Shown here: one piece after another, positions 44,698 to 53,191 of the stretch
How positions within the stretch are numbered: position 1 is the stretch's first letter
Layout of the letters: every line of letters begins with the position of its first letter
Assembly (NCBI GenBank): GCA_947304185.1
Contig: CAMZAM010000005.1
Coordinates: forward strand, 42,412 to 106,411
Source of the DNA: an uncultured Bacteroidales bacterium
GTDB taxonomy: Bacteria > Bacteroidota > Bacteroidia > Bacteroidales > F082
DNA length: 64,000 bases
Direction of reading: 5' to 3'
Notes under the pieces: generated by a model
Databases searched by the model: none
What the model was told of the DNA's origin: nothing
The model's input: the letters and a program-made list of their open reading frames with translations, nothing else
Translations under genes and position numbers: made by a program

Positions 44698-45296
44698 AAA
44701 ACCTGAATCTGATAACGGCTCCTTTGCGTAAAGCCAACCCTATCACGGTGCTGATACTGGGCATCTGCTCTGCGTTGGCGGTGACGGCGAAGCTCAAGCC
44801 GGCCATAGTGATGGCGCTGTCGGTGACGGTGGTAACAGCTCTCTCAAACCTCGTGATTTCATTGCTGCGCAAGGGAATCCCGTCGAAGATACGTATCATC
44901 GTGCAACTCATCGTAGTGGCGACTTTAGTGATCCTCGTCGACCAATTTTTGAAAGCTTTCGTCTATGATGTAAGCAAGCAACTCTCTGTGTTTGTTGGAC
45001 TTATCATCACAAACTGCATAGTGATGGGACGTCTCGAGGCATTCGCCATGGCACATAAGCCTTGGGAGTCGTTGCTTGACGGCATCGGCAACGGACTGGG
45101 ATACGGCGCTATACTCGTCATCGTAGCGTTTTTCCGTGAACTGTTTGGAAGTGGCACATTGTTGGGCTACCAAGTCATCCCACAAGGACTATACGATTTC
45201 GGATATGTTAACAACGGCTTGATGGTTTTACCTCCTATGGCATTGATAATCATAGGAATAATCATCTGGCTACAAAAACCTGAGGAGGAGAAATGA
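44694..45296 (+). CDS. nqrD: Na+-NQR subunit D
   Basis: A 200-residue six-helix membrane subunit, homologous to RnfE. Motifs: [20 protein letters not shown] with the membrane Cys, [18 protein letters not shown], and [16 protein letters not shown]. Together with NqrE it binds an intramembrane iron-sulfur centre in known structures. Start and stop overlap neighbours by 4 nt. Confidence 0.96.
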   Translation: MKNLNLITAPLRKANPITVLILGICSALAVTAKLKPAIVMALSVTVVTALSNLVISLLRKGIPSKIRIIVQLIVVATLVILVDQFLKAFVYDVSKQLSVFVGLIITNCIVMGRLEAFAMAHKPWESLLDGIGNGLGYGAILVIVAFFRELFGSGTLLGYQVIPQGLYDFGYVNNGLMVLPPMALIIIGIIIWLQKPEEEK

Positions 45297-45910
45297 TGGA
45301 TACGTTAGGACTTTTCTTCCGTTCGATCTTCATCGACAACATGGTGTTCGCCTACTTCCTCGGGATGTGCTCGTTCCTTGCCGTTTCGAAGAATGTCAAG
45401 ACGTCATTCGGATTAGGCGTCGCCGTCACTTTTGTGCTCATCGTCACGGTGCCGGTGAATTATCTATTGGATAAATACGTGCTCTCTGCTGGAGCCTTAT
45501 CATGGATAAACCCAGTATTTGCTGATGTTTCGCTCGACTTTCTCAGCTTCATACTCTTCATCGCGATAATAGCTGCCATCGTGCAGATCTTGGAGATGGT
45601 GATTGAGAAATTCAGTCCGAAGCTTTACAATGCCTTAGGCATCTTCCTCCCCCTGATTGCGGTAAACTGCGCTATCTTAGGCGCGAGTCTGTTTATGCAG
45701 GAGAAGCATTTCGACACTGTGGGTCAATCGCTTGCCTACGGATTCGGCTCAGGCATAGGCTGGCTGTTGGCTATCGTAGGCATGGCAGCCATCAGGGAGA
45801 AGATAAGATATTCGAAGATACCGAAACGTCTGCAGGGCACAGGTATCGCATTCATTATCACGGGTTTAATGGGTATCGCCTTTATGGCGTTTTTAGGAAT
45901 TAGTTTTTAA
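45293..45910 (+). CDS. nqrE: Na+-NQR subunit E
   Basis: A 205-residue six-helix membrane subunit, homologous to RnfA. Motifs: [21 protein letters not shown] near the N-terminus, [18 protein letters not shown], and the C-terminal [19 protein letters not shown]. The second Met codon directly follows the first, so the start could be one codon later. nqrF begins immediately at the next base after its stop. Confidence 0.96.
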   Translation: MMDTLGLFFRSIFIDNMVFAYFLGMCSFLAVSKNVKTSFGLGVAVTFVLIVTVPVNYLLDKYVLSAGALSWINPVFADVSLDFLSFILFIAIIAAIVQILEMVIEKFSPKLYNALGIFLPLIAVNCAILGASLFMQEKHFDTVGQSLAYGFGSGIGWLLAIVGMAAIREKIRYSKIPKRLQGTGIAFIITGLMGIAFMAFLGISF

Positions 45911-47155
45911 ATGAGCAGCACTTTCGTCATAATAACCAGCATCATCGTTTTTCTCATCGCAGTGTTGATTCCTGTGGCGATTCTTATCGTCGTCAAGAAG
46001 CGGCTCACGCCTCAAGGCGATGTGAAGATAAGCATCAACGACGAGCGTGAATTAGAGATAAAACCAGGCAATTCATTGCTTCAGACCCTCGCCGACGAGC
46101 AGATTTTCCTGCCATCGGCATGTGGCGGAAAGGGCAACTGCGGAATGTGTAAATGTCAGGTCTTACAAGGCGGAGGCTCTATCCTACCTACTGAGAAGGA
46201 GTTCTTCAGCCGTAAGGAGCAGCTCGCCCACTGGCGGCTCGGGTGCCAGGTGAAAGTTCGTGAAGACATGAAGATCCACATCAACCCGCAGATCTTCGGG
46301 ATCAAGAAGTGGGAGTGCACTGTGGTAAGCAACCGCAACGTGGCTACCTTCATCAAAGAGTTCGTGGTAAAACTGCCAGTGGGCGAGCGTCTCGACTTCC
46401 TCTCTGGCGGCTACATCCAGATTGACGTGCCGCGATGTGATGTGAAGTACTCAGATATCGATGTTGATGAGGAATACCGTCCAGACTGGGAGAGATACCA
46501 CATGTTCGCCCTTGTGATGCATAACCCGGAGCCTCAGTTCAGGGCTTATTCTATGGCCAGCTATCCTGCTGAAGACAATATCATCATGCTCAACGTGCGC
46601 ATCGCCACGCCGCCGCTCGATAAGAAGAACGGGGGCTTCATGAAGGTCAACCCAGGCGTGTGTTCGTCATATATATATTCGCTGAAACCTGGCGATAAAG
46701 TCACCATCAGCGGACCATACGGAGAGTTTCACATCAGAGACACTCAGAAGGAGATCATCTTTATCGGCGGCGGCGCGGGAATGGCTCCAATGCGTTCGCA
46801 TATCCTCGACCTCTTCCTCACCAAACACACACAGCGTAAGGTGTCGTATTGGTACGGTGGCCGCTCACTGCGTGAACTCTTCTACATCGACGATTTCAAG
46901 AAAATCGAAGCTGAGAATCCTAACTTCAAATTCAATATTGCGTTGTCGTCACCGCTTCCTGAGGACAACTGGACAGGCTATGTAGGTAACATCCATGAGG
47001 TGTTATTTGAGAATTACCTCAAAAACCATCCAGAGCCTGAGGAGATAGAGTACTATCTCTGCGGACCACCAATGATGACGCAGGCTGTGCTCACAATGCT
47101 CGATAATTTAGGTGTACCTAAAGATAGTATACTGTTTGACGATTTTGGTGCTTAA
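45911..47155 (+). CDS. nqrF: Na+-NQR subunit F (NADH dehydrogenase flavoprotein)
   Basis: Electron-entry subunit that oxidises NADH. 414 residues: membrane helix (~5-28), plant-type 2Fe-2S domain with C71, C77, C80 and C112 (CGGKGNCGMC...LGC), FAD domain with RAYSMASYP, and NAD domain with IFIGGGAGMAPMRSH and YLCGPPMMTQAV. Ends FDDFGA as in other NqrF. Last gene of nqrABCDEF; the downstream 205 bp hold a phased repeat array. Confidence 0.96.
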   Translation: MSSTFVIITSIIVFLIAVLIPVAILIVVKKRLTPQGDVKISINDERELEIKPGNSLLQTLADEQIFLPSACGGKGNCGMCKCQVLQGGGSILPTEKEFFSRKEQLAHWRLGCQVKVREDMKIHINPQIFGIKKWECTVVSNRNVATFIKEFVVKLPVGERLDFLSGGYIQIDVPRCDVKYSDIDVDEEYRPDWERYHMFALVMHNPEPQFRAYSMASYPAEDNIIMLNVRIATPPLDKKNGGFMKVNPGVCSSYIYSLKPGDKVTISGPYGEFHIRDTQKEIIFIGGGAGMAPMRSHILDLFLTKHTQRKVSYWYGGRSLRELFYIDDFKKIEAENPNFKFNIALSSPLPEDNWTGYVGNIHEVLFENYLKNHPEPEEIEYYLCGPPMMTQAVLTMLDNLGVPKDSILFDDFGA

Positions 47156-47156
47156 A

Positions 47157-47301
47157 TTTCACCCCAAACTGCGAAATTTTCACCCCTAAAATCGACACTT
47201 TCACCCCTAAAGATGGTGTAAAAAAATTTCATTCACCCCTAAAATCGGCACTTTCACCCCTAAATAGGCGTTTTTATCCCTATTTTCACCCCACTCACCC
47301 C
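47157..47301. repeat. Phased TTTCACCCCTAAA repeat array between nqrF and the acyl-CoA synthetase gene
   Basis: CACCCC starts at 47160, 47181, 47202, 47234, 47255, 47287 and 47296, giving intervals of 21, 21, 32, 21, 32 and 9 bp. Most copies sit in TTTCACCCCTAAA. Two 34-bp units (47178-47211 and 47231-47264) are near-identical. The array is non-coding and no hairpin is formed, so it is not an ordinary terminator. It may be a protein-binding site or an expanded low-complexity repeat. Confidence 0.75.
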
Positions 47302-47329
47302 ACAAAAATTTATGGGTTAAAATACTATG

Positions 47330-47337
47330 TATTTTTG
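47330..47337 (+). promoter_or_regulatory. Promoter -7 element for the acyl-CoA synthetase gene
   Basis: TATTTTTG, 23 nt before the ATG at 47361 and just downstream of the CACCCC array. No clear TTG at the -33 distance. Confidence 0.45.
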
Positions 47338-47360
47338 CATCGTTTTTAAAAGCATTTGAG

Positions 47361-49133
47361 ATGGAAGAAAAACGCATTTTTGACATTCTGACGACTTATT
47401 TACGCAAACATCCTGACCAGCAGATCGCTCTCGCCAAGAAAGACAACGGCGAATGGAAGAAATACAGCATCCAGGAGTATGTGGAGACGACCAATATCAT
47501 CAGCTATGCTCTCATCAAGTTGGGCATTCAGAAAGATGACAAGATCGCCATCATCAGCAGTAACCGTCCTGAGTGGAACATCATGGATATGGCCATTCAG
47601 CAGGTCGGAGCCGTCACAGTGCCGATCTACCCTACTATCAGCAAGGAAGACTACCGCGTGGTCATCAACAACAGCGAAGCGAAGTTCGTGATGGTTGAAG
47701 GCCTCTGCGTTCTGAATAAGATCGAAGACATCAAGGACGACATCCCGTCGTTGAAGATGATCTACACCTTCGTTAAACGTGGCGACTACCCTATCTGGGC
47801 TGACCTTCTTCAGCTTGGACGTGAAAACCAAGACGTAGAGGAACTTGAACGCCGCAAAGCCGCTGTCAAGCCTACCGACTGTGCAACAATACTTTACACA
47901 TCAGGAACGACAGGCACGCCAAAGGGTGTGATGCTTTCGCATGCTAACATCCTCGGTCAGATTGAGAATCTGAGACAGACTCCATCGCCAACATCAACAC
48001 GCGCGTTGAGTTTCTTGCCTATCTGCCACGCCTACGAGAGAACTTTGGTTTATCTGTATCAATACCTCGGAATGTCGGTTTATTACGCTGAAAGCGTGGC
48101 TACCATCGCCAACGACATGAAAGAGGTACATCCGACAATGATGACATGCGTACCACGTCTGCTGGAAAAGATTTATCTCAAGGTAAGACAGTCGGGACAG
48201 AATATGAAAGGCCTTTCAAGGAGCATATTTTACTGGGCTATGAACCTGGCAGAGAGATACACCGTCGACGGACGCAACTGGTTCTACAACCAGAAGCTGA
48301 AACTCGCCGATAAGCTCGTTTATAGCAAGATCCGTAACAAACTCGGCGCCGACTGCTTCGACATCATCGTTTCAGGCGCTGCGAGCATTCAGCCGAATAT
48401 CTCGGCATTCTTCTCAGCCATCAAGATGCCTGTTTACGAAGGCTACGGCATGACAGAATGTTCACCTGTTATCTGCACCAGCTCCAACGTGCCACACGGC
48501 CGTGAAGCCGGTTATGTAGGCCCTGCATTGCCAGGCGTAGAGGTTAAGATCGCTGAAAACGGCGAGATCATCTGCCGCGGACATAACGTGATGATGGGTT
48601 ATTATAAACAGCCTGAACTGACAGCTGAAGTCATCGACAAGGACGGTTGGTTCCACACTGGCGACCTCGGAAGTGTCAACGAATACGGCAACTTCAAGAT
48701 CACAGGCCGTATGAAGAACCTCTTTAAGACATCTTTAGGTAAATATATCAACCCTGATATCATCGAGACCAAGTTCACGGAATCTGGATTTTTCGAAAAC
48801 GTAGTGGTACTTGGCGAAAACGAGAAGTTTGCAGCCGCTTTGATAGTCCCTGACTTCTCATTCTTGAAGGATTGGTGCGCAAAACACGAGATCAAGTTCA
48901 CGAAGAACGAAGAAATGATCAATTTGAAAGATGTTAAAGACCGTTTGACCAAAGAAGTTCAGAAGATCAACGGATTCTTCGGTGATACAGAAAAGATCAA
49001 GAGATTCAAATTCATATCTGACGAGTGGTCAACCGCCAACGGCATCCTCACCCCTACTCTTAAGGTGAAACGTTCGGTTATCCTTAATAAATATAAGGAT
49101 GTGATATCAAGAATGTACCAAGGGGGAGATTGA
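47361..49133 (+). CDS. Long-chain fatty acyl-CoA synthetase (AMP-forming)
   Basis: Activates fatty acids to acyl-CoA through an acyl-adenylate. 590 residues of the ANL superfamily, with the ATP-binding P-loop TSGTTGTPKG (180-189), CHAYERTLVYLYQYLG, YEGYGMTECSPVI (A5 motif), GWFHTGDLGSVNEYGNFKITGR (A7/A8) and a final KVKRSVILNKY. The ACSL-like length and the FERT-type 'long-chain' pattern favour long-chain substrates. Its own -7 element and the repeat array separate it from nqrF. A terminator follows at 49166-49199. Confidence 0.92.
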   Translation: MEEKRIFDILTTYLRKHPDQQIALAKKDNGEWKKYSIQEYVETTNIISYALIKLGIQKDDKIAIISSNRPEWNIMDMAIQQVGAVTVPIYPTISKEDYRVVINNSEAKFVMVEGLCVLNKIEDIKDDIPSLKMIYTFVKRGDYPIWADLLQLGRENQDVEELERRKAAVKPTDCATILYTSGTTGTPKGVMLSHANILGQIENLRQTPSPTSTRALSFLPICHAYERTLVYLYQYLGMSVYYAESVATIANDMKEVHPTMMTCVPRLLEKIYLKVRQSGQNMKGLSRSIFYWAMNLAERYTVDGRNWFYNQKLKLADKLVYSKIRNKLGADCFDIIVSGAASIQPNISAFFSAIKMPVYEGYGMTECSPVICTSSNVPHGREAGYVGPALPGVEVKIAENGEIICRGHNVMMGYYKQPELTAEVIDKDGWFHTGDLGSVNEYGNFKITGRMKNLFKTSLGKYINPDIIETKFTESGFFENVVVLGENEKFAAALIVPDFSFLKDWCAKHEIKFTKNEEMINLKDVKDRLTKEVQKINGFFGDTEKIKRFKFISDEWSTANGILTPTLKVKRSVILNKYKDVISRMYQGGD

Positions 49134-49134
49134 G

Positions 49135-49163
49135 TTGTTTACCGTTTACCGTTTACGGTTTAA
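49135..49163. repeat. GTTTACCGTTTACC-type short tandem repeat
   Basis: TTTACCG occurs three times in tandem, the last diverging to TTTACGG, directly after the acyl-CoA synthetase stop. Confidence 0.5.
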
Positions 49164-49165
49164 CG

Positions 49166-49199
49166 AAAAAGGAGAATCCCAGATGGAATTCTCCTTTTT
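49166..49199. terminator. Bidirectional Rho-independent terminator
   Basis: AAAAAGGAGAAT (49166-49177) pairs with ATTCTCCTTTTT (49188-49199) around a 10-nt loop, with A and T runs on the two sides. It serves the acyl-CoA synthetase gene (+) and the OmpA-family gene (-). Confidence 0.8.
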
Positions 49200-49216
49200 G
49201 TTTGATATCTGAAGGA

Positions 49217-50872
49217 TTATATAACCCTTATTTCGACTCTGCGGTTAATTCTCTTGTTGCTATCGCTGTCGTTAGGCACGAGAGGGTTATTGGCTCCGAA
49301 GCCAACGACTTCCATTCTGGTGACTGAGACGCCTCTTTCGATGAGGGCTTCCATCACGGCAGCTGCACGTTTCAACGATAAATCCATATTATGCTCGTCA
49401 CTACCTGAGTTATCGGTATAACCGGCTATTTCGATGTTAATATCAGGATATTCTTCCATGAAGGCGACAATCTTTTCAATCACTCCATACGATGACTTTG
49501 TAAGTGTCGCGCTGTCAAATTCAAACTGAATGTTATGCATCTCATAGTTGATCATCTCGACAGGATCAGGGGCGTCGACCTTATCTAAATCAAAGACATA
49601 GATATCATAGCCACCCATTCCGCCGTCACGGTCGGTTGAGATATAGCCTCTCTTACCGTCGGAGCTGACGACGAAGCTAATCTCGTTTTTCTCCGAATTG
49701 ATAGGATATCCGAGGTTTTGCGGTGTGCTCCACTCGCCTCTCGGCATCTTCTTGCACATGAAGATATCATATCCGCCCATGCCTGGGAGGCCATCTGAAG
49801 CGAAATAGAGAGTGTTGCCGTCAGGATGGATGAACGGACTCATCTCATTGCCTTTTGAGTTAGCCGGTACGATAGGTTTAGGATTCGTCCATTTCCCCTG
49901 ATAAAATTGGCTGTAATAAAGATCGCTACTCTCGTAGGTACGTGAATATCTCGTAAAATAAAGCTCCGAACCGTCGGCGCTGATACATGGCTGCGACTCC
50001 ATGGTTGAGGTGTTCACGATATTACCAAGGTTAACAGGATTACTCCATTGATTACCAACGAGTTCTGATGTATAGATATCACCTCTGCCATAGCTGTCGA
50101 TGAAGTCTATACCCACAAAATACATCTTACGCTGGTTAGGAGCTATACTCACAGCGCCCATGCGTTTATTGTTGTGCCAGTCAAGCTCAAGTGGCAAGGC
50201 AGGCATATAATCGCCGTTGATGATAGCCGACGAGAATATAAATTCTTCTCTGGTTCCTTGTTTATCAACGACATCACCACGACGAGTGAAATAAATACGG
50301 CTTCCGTCAGGAAGAATCTGGTTGACATATTCGTCGCCAGTGGTATTCACGTTCGCGCCGAGGTTCACAGGCTTATATTCAACAGGATTATTGAATGCCT
50401 CGTCTCTAAACTCAGCAACGACGAGCATTTCCTTTGCCTGTGTGATCAACGCTGACTTCTGGTTTGGCACTTTCACATACCATTTCAGCATTTTCACTGC
50501 ATCGCTGAAGCGGAAATGCTCCATATAGAGATCTGACAGCGTTATTGCTGACTTCGGGAAAGCCATCGAGTCGGCTGCGAACATCTTCTCAAAGCTCTCA
50601 ATAGCTTGATTATCATCGTCAAGCTTCATAGAAAGCTCTGCCTTTAGCAGTAAAGCATCGCAGAAATTGGCATCAACATCCAAAGCCTTGTCGAGGTATT
50701 TGAACGTCTTGGGATACTTTTTCTTATCATACTGTTTCTTGGCGTTCTTGAAATATTTTATCGCCTTTTTCGACTTAGTATGATAATTCTGTGAATACGC
50801 CGATGATGGTGCCATCGTCATGGTCATCACCATCAACACGCTGATAATCAAATATTTAAGATATCTTTTCAT
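49217..50872 (-). CDS. OmpA-family protein with TPR and PD40 propeller (PorE-like)
   Basis: A 551-residue periplasmic, peptidoglycan-associated protein. Signal peptide (1-28, cut after AYSQ), TPR-like repeats (~30-140: KAIKYFKNAKKQYDKKKYPKTF, NQAIESFEKMF), a PD40/WD40-like propeller (~165-425, repeated IYFTRRGD, LYFASDGLPGMGGYDIF, GYISTDRDGGMGGYDIY), and a C-terminal OmpA domain (~445-551, TDNSGSDEHN...LKRAAAVMEAL, NKRINRRVEIRVI). T9SS component PorE has this order plus a carboxypeptidase-like module before OmpA, which I do not see here. Together with the T9SS cargos in this window a T9SS or envelope-anchoring role is plausible. folD is 8 nt upstream. Confidence 0.88.
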   Translation of the reverse strand: MKRYLKYLIISVLMVMTMTMAPSSAYSQNYHTKSKKAIKYFKNAKKQYDKKKYPKTFKYLDKALDVDANFCDALLLKAELSMKLDDDNQAIESFEKMFAADSMAFPKSAITLSDLYMEHFRFSDAVKMLKWYVKVPNQKSALITQAKEMLVVAEFRDEAFNNPVEYKPVNLGANVNTTGDEYVNQILPDGSRIYFTRRGDVVDKQGTREEFIFSSAIINGDYMPALPLELDWHNNKRMGAVSIAPNQRKMYFVGIDFIDSYGRGDIYTSELVGNQWSNPVNLGNIVNTSTMESQPCISADGSELYFTRYSRTYESSDLYYSQFYQGKWTNPKPIVPANSKGNEMSPFIHPDGNTLYFASDGLPGMGGYDIFMCKKMPRGEWSTPQNLGYPINSEKNEISFVVSSDGKRGYISTDRDGGMGGYDIYVFDLDKVDAPDPVEMINYEMHNIQFEFDSATLTKSSYGVIEKIVAFMEEYPDINIEIAGYTDNSGSDEHNMDLSLKRAAAVMEALIERGVSVTRMEVVGFGANNPLVPNDSDSNKRINRRVEIRVI

Positions 50873-50880
50873 ATTATGAT

Positions 50881-51759
50881 TTATTTTCTTTTCTTTGCCT
50901 GCAAAGTGTTGTAAAGCAGCGACACTATCGTCATCGGTCCAACGCCGCCTGGCACTGGGGTGATCTTCGATGCCACCTTCGCCACCTCGTCGAAGTCGAC
51001 GTCGCCTTCGATGCGATAGCCTTTTTCTGTGGTGCTGTCTTCGATACGATGGATACCCACGTCGATTACCACTGCGCCCGGTTTCACCATGTCGGCCTTG
51101 AGGAACTTAGGTTTACCGATAGCGACGACTAAAATGTCGGCTTGACGTGTAATCTCAGGGAGGTTCTGTGTCTTGCTATGGCATATCGTCACTGTGGCAT
51201 CGGCGCCTTTACGCGAAAGCATGACGCTGATTGGCGTTCCCACGATGTTTGAACGTCCCAGCACCACCACGTGTTTGCCTGCTGTCTCCACGCCGCTGCG
51301 TTTCAGCAGTTCCACGATACCGGCAGGTGTAGCTGGCAGGAAGCAAGGCTCGCCGAGCTGCATCAGACCAATATTGAAAGGTGTGAATCCGTCGACGTCT
51401 TTCTTCGGGTTGATGCTGTGGATGACCTTAGTCTCGTTGATATGTTTCGGCAACGGCAGCTGGATGATGTAGCCGTCGATCTCCTCGTCGTTATTAAGAA
51501 AATCGATGAGTTTCAGCAACTCTTCCTCTGTGGTGTTAGCAGGCATACGGTACACCGAGCTTGTCATCCCCACTGATTGGCAGGCTTTCTCTTTGGATGC
51601 GACGTAGGTCTGTGATGCACCGTCCTCGCCTACTATCACTGCTGCGAGATGCGGGGCGTCCATGCCTTTGTCTAACATTCCGGCTACTTCAGCCGCTATT
51701 TCTTTCTTCATTGCATCGGCAATGGCTTTGCCGTCGATGATTTTATCTTCTATATTCAT
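50881..51759 (-). CDS. folD: Methylene-THF dehydrogenase / methenyl-THF cyclohydrolase FolD
   Basis: Interconverts 5,10-methylene-THF, methenyl-THF and 10-formyl-THF in the cytosol. 292 residues from the chosen ATG at 51759; the frame is open to 51780 but the extension is repeat-like. Signatures: GEDGASQTYVASKEKAC with the catalytic Lys of YVxxK, GYIIQLPLPKHI, DGFTPFNIG, VVLGRSNIVGTPISVML and ITPVPGGVGPMTIV. Its methenyl-THF substrate is also the product of FtcD encoded at 6634, though the genes are far apart. It lies 8 nt upstream of the OmpA-family gene. Confidence 0.96.
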   Translation of the reverse strand: MNIEDKIIDGKAIADAMKKEIAAEVAGMLDKGMDAPHLAAVIVGEDGASQTYVASKEKACQSVGMTSSVYRMPANTTEEELLKLIDFLNNDEEIDGYIIQLPLPKHINETKVIHSINPKKDVDGFTPFNIGLMQLGEPCFLPATPAGIVELLKRSGVETAGKHVVVLGRSNIVGTPISVMLSRKGADATVTICHSKTQNLPEITRQADILVVAIGKPKFLKADMVKPGAVVIDVGIHRIEDSTTEKGYRIEGDVDFDEVAKVASKITPVPGGVGPMTIVSLLYNTLQAKKRK

Positions 51760-51766
51760 TTTTATA

Positions 51767-51814
51767 CTATTAACTATCAACTTAAAAACTACTCTAAACT
51801 ATCAACTTTAAACT
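51767..51814. repeat. Short AACTATCAACTTTAAACT-type repeat
   Basis: Words such as ACTATTAACTATCAACTT, ACTCTAAACT and ATCAACTTTAAACT repeat between ffh and folD. It resembles, in reverse orientation, the TTTAGAGTTTAAAG repeat at 55095-55124. Confidence 0.5.
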
Positions 51815-53147
51815 ATCTCCTGCGTTTAGCCTGCTGCATCATCTGCATCATCTTCTTGGCACCACCGGTTGTCACCATGCGCATCATCTTCGAGGTCTCC
51901 TCAAACTGTTTGATGAGGCGGTTCACCTCTTCGATGCTGTTACCTGAGCCGAGAGCTATCCTACGCTTACGGCTTCCGTTGATAAGTCTAGGATTTTCGC
52001 GTTCTTCCGGTGTCATCGAGCCGATGATAGCCTCGATGCTCTTGAAGGCGTCGTCGTCGATCTCTTCGTCGTCGATCTTATTCATGCCAGGAATCATCTT
52101 GGCGAGATCCTTGATGCTTCCCATCTTCTTGATTTGCTGGATCTGCTTGAGGAAATCGTTGAAGTTGAACTCGTTCTTAGCGAGTTTTTTCTTCAGCTTG
52201 GCTGCTTCTTCGGCGTCGAACTGTTCCTGTGCCTTTTCTACGAGAGAGACGATATCGCCCATTCCGAGGATACGGTCGGCCATACGTTTCGGGTAGAAGA
52301 TATCGAGTGCGTCCATCTTCTCGCCGAGACCCACGAATTTGATAGGTTTCTCAACGACAGTGCGTATTGTGAGGGCCGCACCGCCGCGTGTGTCACCGTC
52401 GAGCTTGGTGAGCACCACGCCGTCGAAGTCGAGACGGTCGTTGAAGGCCTTGGCTGTGTTGACAGCATCCTGACCTGTCATGGCGTCGACCACAAACAAG
52501 GTCTCCTGCGGCTTCACCGTCTCCTTGATCTTCGCTATCTCATTCATCATCTCCTCGTCGACAGCCAAACGGCCTGCGGTATCGATGATGACTACGTTCT
52601 TACCGTCTTTACGCGCCTTTGCGATGGCGTTTTCAGCGATCTGAACAGGGTTTTTGTTACCTTCTTCGCTATATACTTCCACTCCTACCTGCTCGCCGAG
52701 GACCTTCAACTGGTCGATAGCAGCCGGACGATAGACGTCACCAGCCACGAGCATGACGGTCTTACCTTTCTTATTCTTCAGGAAATTAGCAAGTTTTGCT
52801 GAGAAAGTGGTCTTACCTGAACCTTGCAGACCAGCAATGAGGACGATGGCTGGATTGCCTTTGAGATTAATCTCGGAATGCTCGCCACCCATGAGTTCAG
52901 CGAGTTCGTCGTGCACAATCTTCACCATCAACTGGCTTGGCGACACAGAGGTCAAAATCTTCTGACCGATGGCTTTTTCTTTGATGTCGTTGGTGACATC
53001 CTTAGCAATTTTATAGCTCACATCGGCGTCGAGAAGGGCCTTACGCACCTCCTTAACTGTCTCAGCCACATTGATTTCGGTGATATATCCCTGTCCTTTA
53101 AGAATCTTAAAAGAACGTTCCAGCTTCTCGGTTAATCCTTCAAACAT
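51813..53147 (-). CDS. ffh: Signal recognition particle protein Ffh
   Basis: GTPase that binds signal sequences and 4.5S RNA for co-translational targeting. 444 residues: N domain (~1-95), P-loop GLQGSGKT (106-113), DTAGRL and TKLDGDTRGGAAL in the G domain, GVGLGEKMDALDIFYP-like closing motif, and a Met-rich M domain (~330-444) with GSRKRRIALGSGNSIEEVN (RNA-binding signature) and a basic KRRR end. Its receptor gene ftsY lies at 5100-6056. No ffs RNA was recognised. Confidence 0.96.
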   Translation of the reverse strand: MFEGLTEKLERSFKILKGQGYITEINVAETVKEVRKALLDADVSYKIAKDVTNDIKEKAIGQKILTSVSPSQLMVKIVHDELAELMGGEHSEINLKGNPAIVLIAGLQGSGKTTFSAKLANFLKNKKGKTVMLVAGDVYRPAAIDQLKVLGEQVGVEVYSEEGNKNPVQIAENAIAKARKDGKNVVIIDTAGRLAVDEEMMNEIAKIKETVKPQETLFVVDAMTGQDAVNTAKAFNDRLDFDGVVLTKLDGDTRGGAALTIRTVVEKPIKFVGLGEKMDALDIFYPKRMADRILGMGDIVSLVEKAQEQFDAEEAAKLKKKLAKNEFNFNDFLKQIQQIKKMGSIKDLAKMIPGMNKIDDEEIDDDAFKSIEAIIGSMTPEERENPRLINGSRKRRIALGSGNSIEEVNRLIKQFEETSKMMRMVTTGGAKKMMQMMQQAKRRR

Positions 53148-53172
53148 ATCGAAAACTTAGTTATTAATCTTG

Positions 53173-53180
53173 CAAAGATA
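53173..53180 (-). promoter_or_regulatory. Promoter -7 element for ffh
   Basis: TATCTTTG on the minus strand, 25 nt before the ffh ATG. The -33 side runs into the end of the next gene and is not convincing. Confidence 0.4.
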
Positions 53181-53191
53181 CAAATTATTTT

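Noticed and set aside
47157..47301. CRISPR array
   Set aside because: Repeats are only 9-13 bp, spacers are as short as 8 bp and partly repeated themselves, and no cas gene is near.
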